From NCBI GenBank assembly GCA_937959175.1, contig CALGAS010000017.1, positions 1 to 8,627 on the forward strand: 8,627 nt of DNA, given 5' to 3'. The notes beneath the pieces were generated by a model, which was given only the letters and a program-made list of their open reading frames with translations, was not told the origin of the DNA and searched no databases. Source of the DNA: an uncultured bacterium (GTDB taxonomy: Bacteria; Planctomycetota; Planctomycetia; Pirellulales; UBA1268). The position numbers and the translations under genes are program-made. This document shows, piece by piece, positions 1-6,530 of this stretch (its first letter is position 1; the number at the start of each line of letters is the position of its first letter).

Positions 1-635
1 GGATAACGGCGGGTGCCGATTTGCGCCGTGATGTGAAAGCTCTTGCTGTGGTCGGGGCCTTCCTCGGCCAAGACCTCGTAGGTGGGCGTGAGGCCGAAAT
101 CCCGCTGGGCGAGCTGCTGGAGGAGCGACTTGTGGTTGGAGCCGAGTTCTCCGGAGACGACCTTATCGATTTCCGGGCCGAGCAGCCGGTCGATGAACGG
201 CCGCACCGCCTCTATCCCGCCATCGAGATAAATGGCCGCGACGACCGACTCGAACATGTCGGAGAGCACCGAGGCGGGCACTGGCCGGTTGAAGGCCAGC
301 CCCTTGCCGACAATCAAAAAGTCAGCCAGGCCGAGCTGCTCGCTCAGCCGGCTGCAGGTTTCGCGGCTGACCACGACCGACTTGATTCGGGTCAGGTCGC
401 CCTCAAGCCATTCCGGGTAGGCGTGGAAGAGCCGCTCGCAGACGACAAAGCCCAGGATGGCATCCCCAAGGAACTCGAGCCGCTCGTTGGAGGCCAGCCG
501 GTGGCGGGCCCCAGAGGCGTGCGTGACCGCCGACACCAGGAGCGTCGGGTCACGAAACACGTGCCCGATCCGATGTTGGCAGGTTTCGAGGTCGAGTTCC
601 GAACCGGGCAGGGCCGATCCGCGGTCGCTGGCCAT
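1..635 (-). CDS. rnc: Ribonuclease III (3' end outside the window)
   Basis: This endoribonuclease cuts double-stranded RNA in rRNA processing and mRNA turnover, and acts in the cytoplasm as a Mg-dependent homodimer. The window holds 211 codons from the start. The family signature NERLEFLGDAILG lies at residues 50-62, with metal ligands E54 and D58. The second acidic pair, D126 and E129, sits in SDMFESVVAAIYLDGG. A double-stranded-RNA-binding domain begins near residue 160 (NHKSLLQQLAQ, then PTYEVLAEEGPDHSKSF). All four catalytic acidic residues match E. coli E41, D45, D114 and E117 by alignment from memory. The ATG at 635-633 was chosen because it follows a strong AGGAGGT (648-654), though the 12-nt spacing is long. 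The gene is divergent from htrA. Only the end of the RNA-binding domain is missing, so it looks intact. Confidence 0.96.
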   Translation of the reverse strand, partial: MASDRGSALPGSELDLETCQHRIGHVFRDPTLLVSAVTHASGARHRLASNERLEFLGDAILGFVVCERLFHAYPEWLEGDLTRIKSVVVSRETCSRLSEQLGLADFLIVGKGLAFNRPVPASVLSDMFESVVAAIYLDGGIEAVRPFIDRLLGPEIDKVVSGELGSNHKSLLQQLAQRDFGLTPTYEVLAEEGPDHSKSFHITAQIGTRRY

Positions 636-662
636 GGCGGGAAATCCACCTCCTCTGCGGGA

Positions 663-692
663 AAAATACGCTTTCTGGCCTCGGAGTGTCAA
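663..692 (-). promoter_or_regulatory. Sigma-70-like promoter for rnc
   Basis: On the minus strand a perfect -35 hexamer TTGACA (692-687) is followed by an 18-bp spacer and a -10 hexamer TATTTT (668-663, four of six matches). The predicted start near 656 gives a leader of only about 20 nt, with the AGGAGGT ribosome site almost at its 5' end. The element lies in an AT-richer pocket of a GC-rich spacer, which supports it. The spacer is one base longer than ideal. Confidence 0.5.
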
Positions 693-720
693 CGCGGCAG
701 CCGGGGGCCGCGGCGGGAAT

Positions 721-746
721 CGAACCATTCGGCGGCCGGCCTCGTA
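721..746 (+). promoter_or_regulatory. Possible ECF-sigma promoter for htrA
   Basis: CGAACC (721-726), a 16-bp spacer and CGTA (743-746) resemble the general ECF pattern of a GAAC-type -35 and a CGT-type -10, for example TGAAAC-N16-CGTA for Bacillus SigW. The start would be near 753, giving a 54-nt leader to htrA. No sigma-70-like pair was seen on this strand in the spacer. Envelope-stress control of degP by an ECF factor is well known in E. coli, which makes the reading sensible. The motif is short and the ECF consensus in this organism is unknown, so this remains tentative. Confidence 0.3.
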
Positions 747-806
747 GGATGGAATGCGCCGCGGATGTCAGCGGTGGCTCGAGCCTGCCAGGGAAGAGGA
801 GATTCA

Positions 807-2345
807 ATGGTATCAGCACATTATCGCGGCCCCCGCCGCCTGTCCCGTTCGCGTCCGTTTTGCCTTGCCTGCATCACCGCCCTGGCGGCCGCTGCAGGCC
901 TGCTGCTTGGCCTGCCGTCGTCCCGCGCCGACGACTCGATGGCAACTGCCCAGGCCCTGCTGCACGCCAATGCACTCTCAACCGCCTTCCGGCACGCCGC
1001 CGAGATCGCCACGCCGAGCGTGGTGGTCGTCCGCAGCGAGGTCAAGCCGCGCCGCGTGCGGGGCCGAGCGCCGGGCGGCCGGCAGGGCAACCCCTTCGAA
1101 GGCACACCCTTCGAGGGCATGTTTCCCGACGGGCTGCCCGAGGGCTTCGAGTTCAATGCCCCCGAGGGCCGGATGCCGGGGCGGGCCGGCGTCGGATCGG
1201 GCGTGATCGTTTCGGATGACGGTCTCGTGATCACCAACAACCATGTCGTCGAAGGGGCCGACGAGGTGACCGTGGAACTGGCCGATGGCCGAGAGTTCCG
1301 GGCGGTTGAGATCAAGACCGACCCCGACAGCGATCTGGCGGTCGTCAAACTGGCCGATGCCCGGGGTCTGCCGGTCGCCAAGCTCGGCGACTCCGACAAG
1401 CTGGAAATCGGCGACTGGGTGATCGCCATCGGCAATCCGTTCGAACTCGAGACGACCGTCAGCGCCGGCATCATCAGCGGCAAGGGCCGCGAACTCGGTT
1501 CGATTCGCCGGGCGCAGTTCTTGCAGACCGACGCCGCCATCAATCCGGGCAACTCGGGCGGCCCGCTCGTGAATCTTTCCGGTGAAGTGATCGGGATCAA
1601 CACCGCCATCGCCTCCAACAACGGCGGCTATCAGGGCATCGGCTTCGCGATCCCGGTCAATCTGGCGAAGTGGGTGACCGGCCAACTGATCGACAAGGGC
1701 ACCGTCGAGCGAGCCTTTATCGGAGTCCAGATGGGGCCGCTCGACCGGCGCATGGCCGACAAGCTGGGTGTCCGTGATCGCAGGGGCGTGCTTGTCAGCG
1801 ACGTCGTGCCCGAGAGCCCAGCCGCGGCGGCTGGCGTCCAGCCGCTCGATGTCATCACCGGCTTCGACGGCCGCGACATCGAGGGCCCGCGGGATCTCCA
1901 GCAGGTGGTCGAGCGATCGGAGATCGGGCAGCAGCACTCGCTCCGGGTGCTCCGCGACGGCAAGCCTCTGACCCTGGAAATCGCCGTGCGGCCGCTGCCC
2001 ACCGACCTGACAGCGGCCCGGCCGGGCCGCGGCCCACTGCCGGAACTGGGGCAGGAGACCTTCTACAGCGAGGCGTTCGGGCTGGAGGTGCGGAGCAAAG
2101 GTTCGGTCGCCGAGAACGCCTACGCCGATTTCGAGGGCGTCTTGGTCGATCGGGTCGACCCTGACGGACTGGCGGCCGACGCCGGGATCGGCCCGGGCAT
2201 GCTGATCCGCAAGGTCGGCCGCACGCCGGTCGACTCGATCGAGTCGTTCGCCGAGGCGATCGAGCAGGAGTCGGCGGCCGACGGTGTCGTGCTCCAGATT
2301 CGCACGCCCCGCGGCAACTCGGTGGTCCTCTTGAAAAAGGGGTAG
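807..2345 (+). CDS. htrA: HtrA/DegP-family periplasmic serine protease with two PDZ domains
   Basis: A 512-residue exported protease-chaperone that degrades or refolds damaged envelope proteins. A basic N-region and hydrophobic stretch (about residues 17-36) form a signal peptide, with likely cleavage after SSRA (residue 41). The trypsin-like domain carries the triad H146 (TNNHVVEG), D176 (DPDSDLAVV) and S250 (NPGNSGGPL), with spacing very close to E. coli DegP. A Pro/Gly/Phe-rich stretch at about 85-130, with PFEG twice, occupies the place of the DegP LA loop. PDZ1 spans about 303-393 and a more divergent PDZ2 about 419-511. The reading frame stays open far upstream across the antisense of rnc. 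The ATG at 807 was chosen because AGGAG (797-801) precedes it and the signal peptide starts there. It is about 40 residues longer than DegP, mainly N-terminally. pdxJ follows after 24 bp. DegQ/DegS-type relatives are the alternative, but two PDZ domains argue for DegP/DegQ. Confidence 0.93.
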   Translation: MVSAHYRGPRRLSRSRPFCLACITALAAAAGLLLGLPSSRADDSMATAQALLHANALSTAFRHAAEIATPSVVVVRSEVKPRRVRGRAPGGRQGNPFEGTPFEGMFPDGLPEGFEFNAPEGRMPGRAGVGSGVIVSDDGLVITNNHVVEGADEVTVELADGREFRAVEIKTDPDSDLAVVKLADARGLPVAKLGDSDKLEIGDWVIAIGNPFELETTVSAGIISGKGRELGSIRRAQFLQTDAAINPGNSGGPLVNLSGEVIGINTAIASNNGGYQGIGFAIPVNLAKWVTGQLIDKGTVERAFIGVQMGPLDRRMADKLGVRDRRGVLVSDVVPESPAAAAGVQPLDVITGFDGRDIEGPRDLQQVVERSEIGQQHSLRVLRDGKPLTLEIAVRPLPTDLTAARPGRGPLPELGQETFYSEAFGLEVRSKGSVAENAYADFEGVLVDRVDPDGLAADAGIGPGMLIRKVGRTPVDSIESFAEAIEQESAADGVVLQIRTPRGNSVVLLKKG

Positions 2346-2369
2346 CCCTCGGGGCAGGCTCTTGACCTC

Positions 2370-3083
2370 ATGGCAACGCTAGGTGTCAACATCGACCACG
2401 TGGCTACCGTCCGGCAGGCCCGCCGGACGGTGGAGCCTGACCCAGTCTGGGCCGCCGCAGCGGCGGAACTGGGCGGGGCCGACGCGATCACGGTGCACCT
2501 CCGGGAGGATCGCCGGCACATCCAGGATCGGGATCTCGAGGTGCTCCGGCAGACGGTGCAGGTGAAGCTCAACCTCGAGTGCTCGGTCGTGCCGGAGATG
2601 GTGGGGATCGCCTGCCGGGTGAAGCCCGATCAGGTGACGCTGGTGCCGGAGCGGCGGGAGGAGGTGACGACCGAGGGCGGGCTCGATGCGGTTGGCCGCC
2701 GGGATGCGGTGGCCGCTGCGGTGGCCCGGCTCCGCGAGTCGGGGATCGGCGTTTCGCTGTTTCTCGATCCCGATCCGCGGCAGCTCGACACGGCCGTCGA
2801 GCTGGCCGTCGATGCCGTTGAAGTCCATACCGGCTGCTACGCCAACGCCGAAACTGACGCGAGCCGCGAGGAGCGGCTCGTGGAACTCGCTCGAGCCGGC
2901 GGCATGATCCGCCAGGCGGGTCTCGCCCTGGCGGCCGGCCACGGGCTGACCTATCGCAACGTCGCGCCAGTGGCCCGGCTGGACGGCATGGGCGAGCTCA
3001 ACATCGGCCACTCGATCGTGGCCCGCGCGGTGTTTGTGGGGATGACCGAGGCCGTCCGCGAGATGAAGCGGCTGATTGCCTGA
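2370..3083 (+). CDS. pdxJ: Pyridoxine 5'-phosphate synthase
   Basis: This enzyme condenses 1-deoxyxylulose 5-phosphate with 3-amino-2-oxopropyl phosphate to make pyridoxine 5'-phosphate, the last ring-forming step of the DXP-dependent vitamin B6 pathway in the cytoplasm. The 237-residue length is normal for this TIM-barrel octamer. Hallmarks are LGVNIDHVATVRQAR (4-18), VHLREDRRHI (42-51), EVTTEGGLD (98-106), EVHTGCYAN (151-159), AAGHGLTYRNV (188-198) and IGHSIVARAVFVGM (212-225). H43, R45, H50, E70 and H191 match active-site residues H45, R47, H52, E72 and H193 of E. coli PdxJ, recalled from memory. The ATG at 2370 has only a poor ribosome site (a GGGGCAGG stretch well upstream), and the 24-bp gap to htrA suggests co-transcription. 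It converges with pheA over a 76-bp spacer (3084-3159) in which no clear terminator was found. Confidence 0.96.
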   Translation: MATLGVNIDHVATVRQARRTVEPDPVWAAAAAELGGADAITVHLREDRRHIQDRDLEVLRQTVQVKLNLECSVVPEMVGIACRVKPDQVTLVPERREEVTTEGGLDAVGRRDAVAAAVARLRESGIGVSLFLDPDPRQLDTAVELAVDAVEVHTGCYANAETDASREERLVELARAGGMIRQAGLALAAGHGLTYRNVAPVARLDGMGELNIGHSIVARAVFVGMTEAVREMKRLIA

Positions 3084-3159
3084 GCTGACGGTGCGTTCTG
3101 CGTGAGCGGCAAGAGCGTTCGGGGATTGGGCGGGCACGCTGGCCTGCCGGCATCGCATC

Positions 3160-4287
3160 TCACCCAACCGGGGCGGCGGTGGCGTAGGAGCCGAGGCAGA
3201 CGACGCGGGTGCACCGCTTCTCGAGGCTGGCGATCGCCCGCCGGACGCGGAGGTCGGTGCGGTGGCCGTCGAGTTCCACGAAAAAGATGTAGCCGCGATC
3301 CTCGCCGGGCAGCGGAAACGACTCGATCCAGGTCAGATTGAGCTTCTGCCGCTTGGGAATCGCCAGGGCGTCGGCCAGGCCGCCGGGCCGGTGCTCGATC
3401 TCGAACATCAGCGCCGTCTTGTCGTTGCCGGTTCGACTGGCGTCGGAGTGGCCGATGACGGCGAAGCGGGTCGTGTTGCCGGCGACGTCTTCGATGTCTT
3501 CGGCCAAGACGTTGAGCCCGTAATGAACGCCGGCCTGCCGGCTGGCAATCGCCGCGGCGTGGGGTGTCTTGGCGGCGGTCTCGGCAGCCAGGCTGGTGCT
3601 CGTCACCTCGACGAGCCGGGCGGAGGGGAGGTGACGGGCCAGCCAGTTGCGACACTGCGAGAGCGCCTGAGGGCGGCTGTAGACCTCGCGGATCGCCGAG
3701 CGGTCGCAGGCGGCCAGCAGTGTGTGGTGGATGCGGAGCGGGACCTCGGCGCAGATCTTGACCGGCAGCCGGGAGAAGTTGTCGAGCGTGTCGGCGATCC
3801 GGCCGTCGGTCGAGTTTTCCAGCGGCACGACGCCGTAGTCGGAGTGGCCGGCATGCACCTCCTCGAAGGCCGCCGAGATGCTCCCCACGGGAACGAAGTC
3901 GACCGAGCCACCGAAGCGATGGAGGGCTGCCAGGTGACTGTAGGTCCAGGCCGGGCCGAGATGGGCTACTCGGAGATGCTGCTCGATTGCCCGGGAGCCG
4001 GAGATCAGTTCCCGAAAGATCGCCTTGAGGCTGTGGTCGGAGAGCGGGCCCTGGTTCGCCGCCGCGACCCGGCCGAGCACGAGTTCCTCGCGCGACGGGT
4101 CGTAGGTTTCCTGGCCTGAGGAATGCTTGAGATGGCCGATTTCGCGGGCGACCTCGGCCCGCTCGTTCATCAACGCCACCAGCGAACGGTCGATCTTGTC
4201 GATCTTCGACCGGAGGCTGGCCAGGCCCGGCTTGCGGCCCGAGGAGGGGCGTTTCGGCCGGGATGGCGGGTGGTCTGGCTGGGCCAT
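3160..4287 (-). CDS. pheA: Bifunctional chorismate mutase / prephenate dehydratase (P-protein) with ACT domain
   Basis: A 375-residue cytoplasmic enzyme that converts chorismate to prephenate and prephenate to phenylpyruvate for phenylalanine synthesis. The AroQ chorismate mutase domain (about 22-105) keeps R26, R43, K54, D63, R66 and Q103, a constant 15 residues offset from E. coli R11, R28, K39, D48, R51 and Q88. The prephenate dehydratase domain (about 106-280) shows HLGPAWTYSHLAA (109-121), GVVPLENSTDG (152-162), VYSRPQALSQCRNWL (202-216) and the catalytic NTTRFAVIG (271-279). The ACT regulatory domain spans about 289-370. In it, the Phe-binding motifs GALV and ESRP of E. coli read GGLA (302-305) and ESFP (322-325). 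The ATG at 4287 was chosen because the homologous region begins soon after it. No Shine-Dalgarno is visible; an inverted repeat sits there instead. The gene is divergent from dnaK, so control from 4288-4593 may be shared. Confidence 0.95.
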   Translation of the reverse strand: MAQPDHPPSRPKRPSSGRKPGLASLRSKIDKIDRSLVALMNERAEVAREIGHLKHSSGQETYDPSREELVLGRVAAANQGPLSDHSLKAIFRELISGSRAIEQHLRVAHLGPAWTYSHLAALHRFGGSVDFVPVGSISAAFEEVHAGHSDYGVVPLENSTDGRIADTLDNFSRLPVKICAEVPLRIHHTLLAACDRSAIREVYSRPQALSQCRNWLARHLPSARLVEVTSTSLAAETAAKTPHAAAIASRQAGVHYGLNVLAEDIEDVAGNTTRFAVIGHSDASRTGNDKTALMFEIEHRPGGLADALAIPKRQKLNLTWIESFPLPGEDRGYIFFVELDGHRTDLRVRRAIASLEKRCTRVVCLGSYATAAPVG

Positions 4288-4296
4288 CAGTGTGAC

Positions 4297-4315
4297 TTTT
4301 GGGCGACGGCCAAAA
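4297..4315. repeat. Inverted repeat TTTTGG-N7-CCAAAA in the pheA leader
   Basis: Perfect 6-bp arms (4297-4302 and 4310-4315) flank a 7-nt loop, ending 9 nt from the pheA start codon. In the pheA transcript it would fold where a ribosome site is expected, and no Shine-Dalgarno is visible there. As DNA it could be an operator for pheA, or a distant activator site for the dnaK promoter about 165 bp away. The sequence alone cannot choose among these. Confidence 0.45.
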
Positions 4316-4364
4316 TGGCAGGCCAGCCAGGAACAGGCCGCGTGTCCGGGCGGGAAAACCTTCA

Positions 4365-4392
4365 ACTGTACCCTGAACCGGGAGCACCTCAA
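4365..4392 (-). promoter_or_regulatory. Weak sigma-70-like promoter candidate for pheA
   Basis: On the minus strand TTGAGG (4392-4387) and TACAGT (4370-4365) are separated by 16 bp, with four of six matches in each hexamer. A start near 4358 would give a leader of about 70 nt carrying the TTTTGG/CCAAAA hairpin. The matches are mediocre, and this is the best pair I could find for pheA rather than a firm call. Confidence 0.22.
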
Positions 4393-4406
4393 TACAGGGA
4401 GAATCA

Positions 4407-4430
4407 GGCCGTTTTTACCGGTCCACGGCC
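4407..4430. repeat. Inverted repeat GGCCGT-N12-ACGGCC upstream of the dnaK promoter
   Basis: Perfect 6-bp arms (4407-4412, 4425-4430) enclose a 12-bp spacer containing the palindrome ACCGGT (4417-4422), whose centre is off by one base. It is centred about 73 bp upstream of the predicted dnaK transcription start. A bacterial enhancer-binding protein site is possible, but inverted repeats of this size arise easily in GC-rich DNA. Confidence 0.25.
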
Positions 4431-4464
4431 AATCTTGCAGCAAGTGGTGGGCGATGCCAGCGGG

Positions 4465-4482
4465 TTGGCACGCCCTTTGCAT
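4465..4482 (+). promoter_or_regulatory. Sigma-54 (RpoN) -24/-12 promoter facing dnaK
   Basis: TTGGCACGCCCTTTGCAT matches the sigma-54 consensus TGGCAC-N5-TTGCW at every defined base. The invariant GG (4467-4468) and GC (4479-4480) are separated by exactly 10 bp, as required. Counting 12 bp on from the GC puts the start near 4492, giving a dnaK leader of about 102 nt. Such promoters need an AAA+ enhancer-binding activator, usually bound 80-200 bp upstream. No other convincing promoter for dnaK was found in the spacer. Confidence 0.72.
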
Positions 4483-4502
4483 CACAGTTGGGCGTGGTGC
4501 CA
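4466..4502. repeat. Imperfect inverted repeat overlapping the dnaK -24/-12 promoter
   Basis: TGGCACGCCC (4466-4475) is complementary to GGGCGTGGTGCCA (4490-4502) apart from a 3-nt bulge, with a 14-nt loop. The left arm contains the -24 element and the right arm covers the predicted transcription start. From that start only the right arm is transcribed, so an RNA hairpin would form only in transcripts begun further upstream. A repressor site is the other reading. Confidence 0.4.
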
Positions 4503-4593
4503 GGACGGCAAGAATTGGCGCTGCGGAGCGTTTTGACAAGCCTCGCCGTCGCGGGCAAAGCCGGCGGCACTGATCTGGGAAGGGTGAAACATT

Positions 4594-6513
4594 ATGGCGA
4601 CCAAGCAGGGCGAAAAGATCATCGGAATTGACCTCGGCACGACCAACTCTGTCGTGGCGGTGATGGAGGGTAAGGAGCCGAAGGTGATCGCCAACAAGGA
4701 GGGTAATCGTCTGACTCCCAGCGTGGTGGCCTTCAACGACAAGGGCGAGACGCTCGTGGGCGACATCGCCCGGCGGCAGGCCGTCACCAACCCGAAGCGG
4801 ACGATCTACTCGATCAAGCGGTTCATGGGCCGGCGGCACAACGAGGTCGCCAGCGAGGAGAAGATGGTCCCCTACGAGATCGTGGGAGGCCCGGAAGACT
4901 ACGTGAAGGTCAAAGCGGGCGATCAGGAGTTCACGCCTCCGGAGGTCTCGGCCAAGGTGCTCCGGGCGTTGAAGGAGTCGGCGGAGAGTTATCTCGGCCA
5001 CAAAGTCAACAAGGCGGTGATCACCGTCCCGGCCTACTTCAACGACGCCCAGCGGCAGGCGACCAAGGACGCCGGTCAAATTGCGGGCCTCGAGGTGATG
5101 CGGATCGTGAATGAGCCGACGGCGGCGGCGCTCGCCTACGGGCTCGAGAAGAAGAAGGACGAGAAGATCGTCGTCTTCGACTTGGGCGGCGGCACCTTCG
5201 ACGTGTCGGTGCTCGATGTCTCCAAGGACGGCGTCTTCCAGGTGATCAGCACCAACGGCGACACCCACCTCGGTGGCGACGACTTCGACGAGGCGCTGAT
5301 CAATCACGTGGCCGATCAGTTCCAGCAGGAGCAGGGCATCGACCTGCGCAAGGATCCGATGGCGATGCAGCGGCTCCAGGAGGCCTGCGAGAAAGCCAAG
5401 AAGGAGCTCTCGACGGCCCAGAGCACCGACATCAACCTCCCCTTCATCACCGCCGATGCAGCGGGCCCCAAGCACCTCCAGGTGACGATCACGCGGGCCC
5501 AGTTCGAGCAACTCACCGACGACCTGATCGAGCGGTGCCGGGGACCGGTCATGAAGGCCCTCGAGGATGCCAAGCTCAAGCCGTCTGAAATCGACGAGGT
5601 CGTGCTCGTTGGTGGTTCGACCCGGATTCCGAAGGTCCAGGAACTCGTCAAGAAGATCTTCGGCAAGGAGTCGCACAAGGGCGTCAACCCCGACGAGGTG
5701 GTCGCCCTCGGGGCGGCAATCCAAGGGGGCGTGCTCGGCGGCGACGTGCAGGACGTGCTCCTGCTCGACGTCACGCCGCTCTCGCTCGGGATCGAGACCG
5801 AAGGGGGCATCTTCACCAAGCTCGTCGAGCGGAACACGACGATTCCGACCGACAAAAAGCAGGTCTTCAGCACCGCCGCCGACAACCAGACGGCGGTGAC
5901 GGTGAGCGTCTACCAGGGCGAGCGGCCAATGGCCAAGGACAACCGGCTGCTGGGCCAGTTCAACCTGGAGGGCATTCCCCCGGCGGCCCGCGGGACCCCG
6001 CAGATCGAGGTCAAGTTTGACATCGACGCCAACGGCATTCTGAACGTCAGCGCCAAAGATCTGGGCAGCAACAAGGAGCAGACCGTCCGGATCGAGCAGT
6101 CGAGCGGGCTCAACGAGAGCGAGATCGAGCGGATGCGAAAGGATGCCGAGGAGCATGCCGAGGAAGACAAGAAGAAGGCCCGGCTGGCCGAGGTCCGCAA
6201 CCGGGCCGAGGCACTCTGCTTCCAGACCGAGAAGCTGATCAAGGAGAACGACGAGAAGCTTTCGGCGGCCGACAAGGCTCCGCTGGAGGCTGCGATCGCC
6301 AAGGCCCGCGAAGTCGCCAAGGGCGAGGACGCCGACGCGATCCAGTCGGCTCACGACTCCCTCGAGCAGGCCGCCCAGGGCCTCTCGAAGGTGCTCTACG
6401 AGCAACAGTCGCAGCAGCGGGCCGGCGGGGCTCCCGAAGGAGAGGCCGGCGGTGGCGGCGAGAAGCCGGCCGACGACACGATCGACGCCGAGTTCGAAGT
6501 CAAGAACGACTAG
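4594..6513 (+). CDS. dnaK: Chaperone DnaK (Hsp70)
   Basis: A 639-residue ATP-driven cytoplasmic chaperone that binds exposed hydrophobic peptides, normally with DnaJ and GrpE. The ATPase domain (about 1-385) carries GIDLGTTNSVV (11-21), VFDLGGGTFDVSVLD (194-208, T201 matching autophosphorylated T199 of E. coli) and VLVGGSTRIPKV (337-348). The interdomain linker runs through the LLLDVTPLSL stretch near 389-398. The beta substrate-binding domain follows to about 505, then the helical lid to about 605. A Gly/Glu-rich tail ends in DAEFEVKND, the usual bacterial C-terminus. Length and domain order are those of the family. The ATG at 4594 follows AGGGTG (4581-4586) at a 7-nt spacing. A sigma-54-type promoter lies 112 bp upstream. 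clpB is the next gene in the same direction after a 115-bp spacer with a long palindrome. Confidence 0.99.
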   Translation: MATKQGEKIIGIDLGTTNSVVAVMEGKEPKVIANKEGNRLTPSVVAFNDKGETLVGDIARRQAVTNPKRTIYSIKRFMGRRHNEVASEEKMVPYEIVGGPEDYVKVKAGDQEFTPPEVSAKVLRALKESAESYLGHKVNKAVITVPAYFNDAQRQATKDAGQIAGLEVMRIVNEPTAAALAYGLEKKKDEKIVVFDLGGGTFDVSVLDVSKDGVFQVISTNGDTHLGGDDFDEALINHVADQFQQEQGIDLRKDPMAMQRLQEACEKAKKELSTAQSTDINLPFITADAAGPKHLQVTITRAQFEQLTDDLIERCRGPVMKALEDAKLKPSEIDEVVLVGGSTRIPKVQELVKKIFGKESHKGVNPDEVVALGAAIQGGVLGGDVQDVLLLDVTPLSLGIETEGGIFTKLVERNTTIPTDKKQVFSTAADNQTAVTVSVYQGERPMAKDNRLLGQFNLEGIPPAARGTPQIEVKFDIDANGILNVSAKDLGSNKEQTVRIEQSSGLNESEIERMRKDAEEHAEEDKKKARLAEVRNRAEALCFQTEKLIKENDEKLSAADKAPLEAAIAKAREVAKGEDADAIQSAHDSLEQAAQGLSKVLYEQQSQQRAGGAPEGEAGGGGEKPADDTIDAEFEVKND

Positions 6514-6527
6514 CCTGGAACCCAGGC
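6513..6527 (+). repeat. Short perfect hairpin at the dnaK stop codon
   Basis: GCCTGG-AAC-CCAGGC forms a 6-bp stem with a 3-nt loop, its first base being the last base of the dnaK TAG. No T-run follows, so it is not an intrinsic terminator alone. It could protect the dnaK 3' end or help the larger palindrome just downstream. Confidence 0.4.
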
Positions 6528-6530
6528 CGG

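Larger units (their letters stand above)
4288..4593. other. pheA-dnaK divergent control region (306 bp, non-coding)
   Basis: This spacer separates two divergently transcribed genes. Frames crossing it are only read-through of shadow frames, and no convincing small gene was seen. It contains, from left to right, an inverted repeat beside the pheA start, a weak pheA promoter candidate, a second inverted repeat with an ACCGGT core, and an exact -24/-12 promoter facing dnaK. No CIRCE operator (TTAGCACTC-N9-GAGTGCTAA) is present. Confidence 0.8.

Noticed and set aside
21..806. Upstream in-frame extension of htrA across the antisense of rnc
   Set aside because: The minus strand clearly encodes RNase III here with catalytic motifs. 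The extension has no signal peptide or known domain, and a ribosome site plus signal peptide mark the start at 807.
3084..3159. Possible terminator between convergent pdxJ and pheA
   Set aside because: Only a 4-bp GGCA/TGCC stem with a large loop and no T-run was found, so it is too weak to report.
3262..4119. Plus-strand 285-residue frame opposite pheA
   Set aside because: It is the complement of the conserved dehydratase and chorismate mutase domains and has no recognisable motif of its own.
2951..4387. Minus-strand 478-residue frame overlapping pheA
   Set aside because: It is the wrong frame of pheA: Arg/Pro/Gly-rich, with no recognisable motif.
4533..4538. Perfect TTGACA just upstream of dnaK
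   Set aside because: No -10-like hexamer occurs at 16-18 bp spacing (the sequence there is around GCAAAGCC), so it is not called a promoter.
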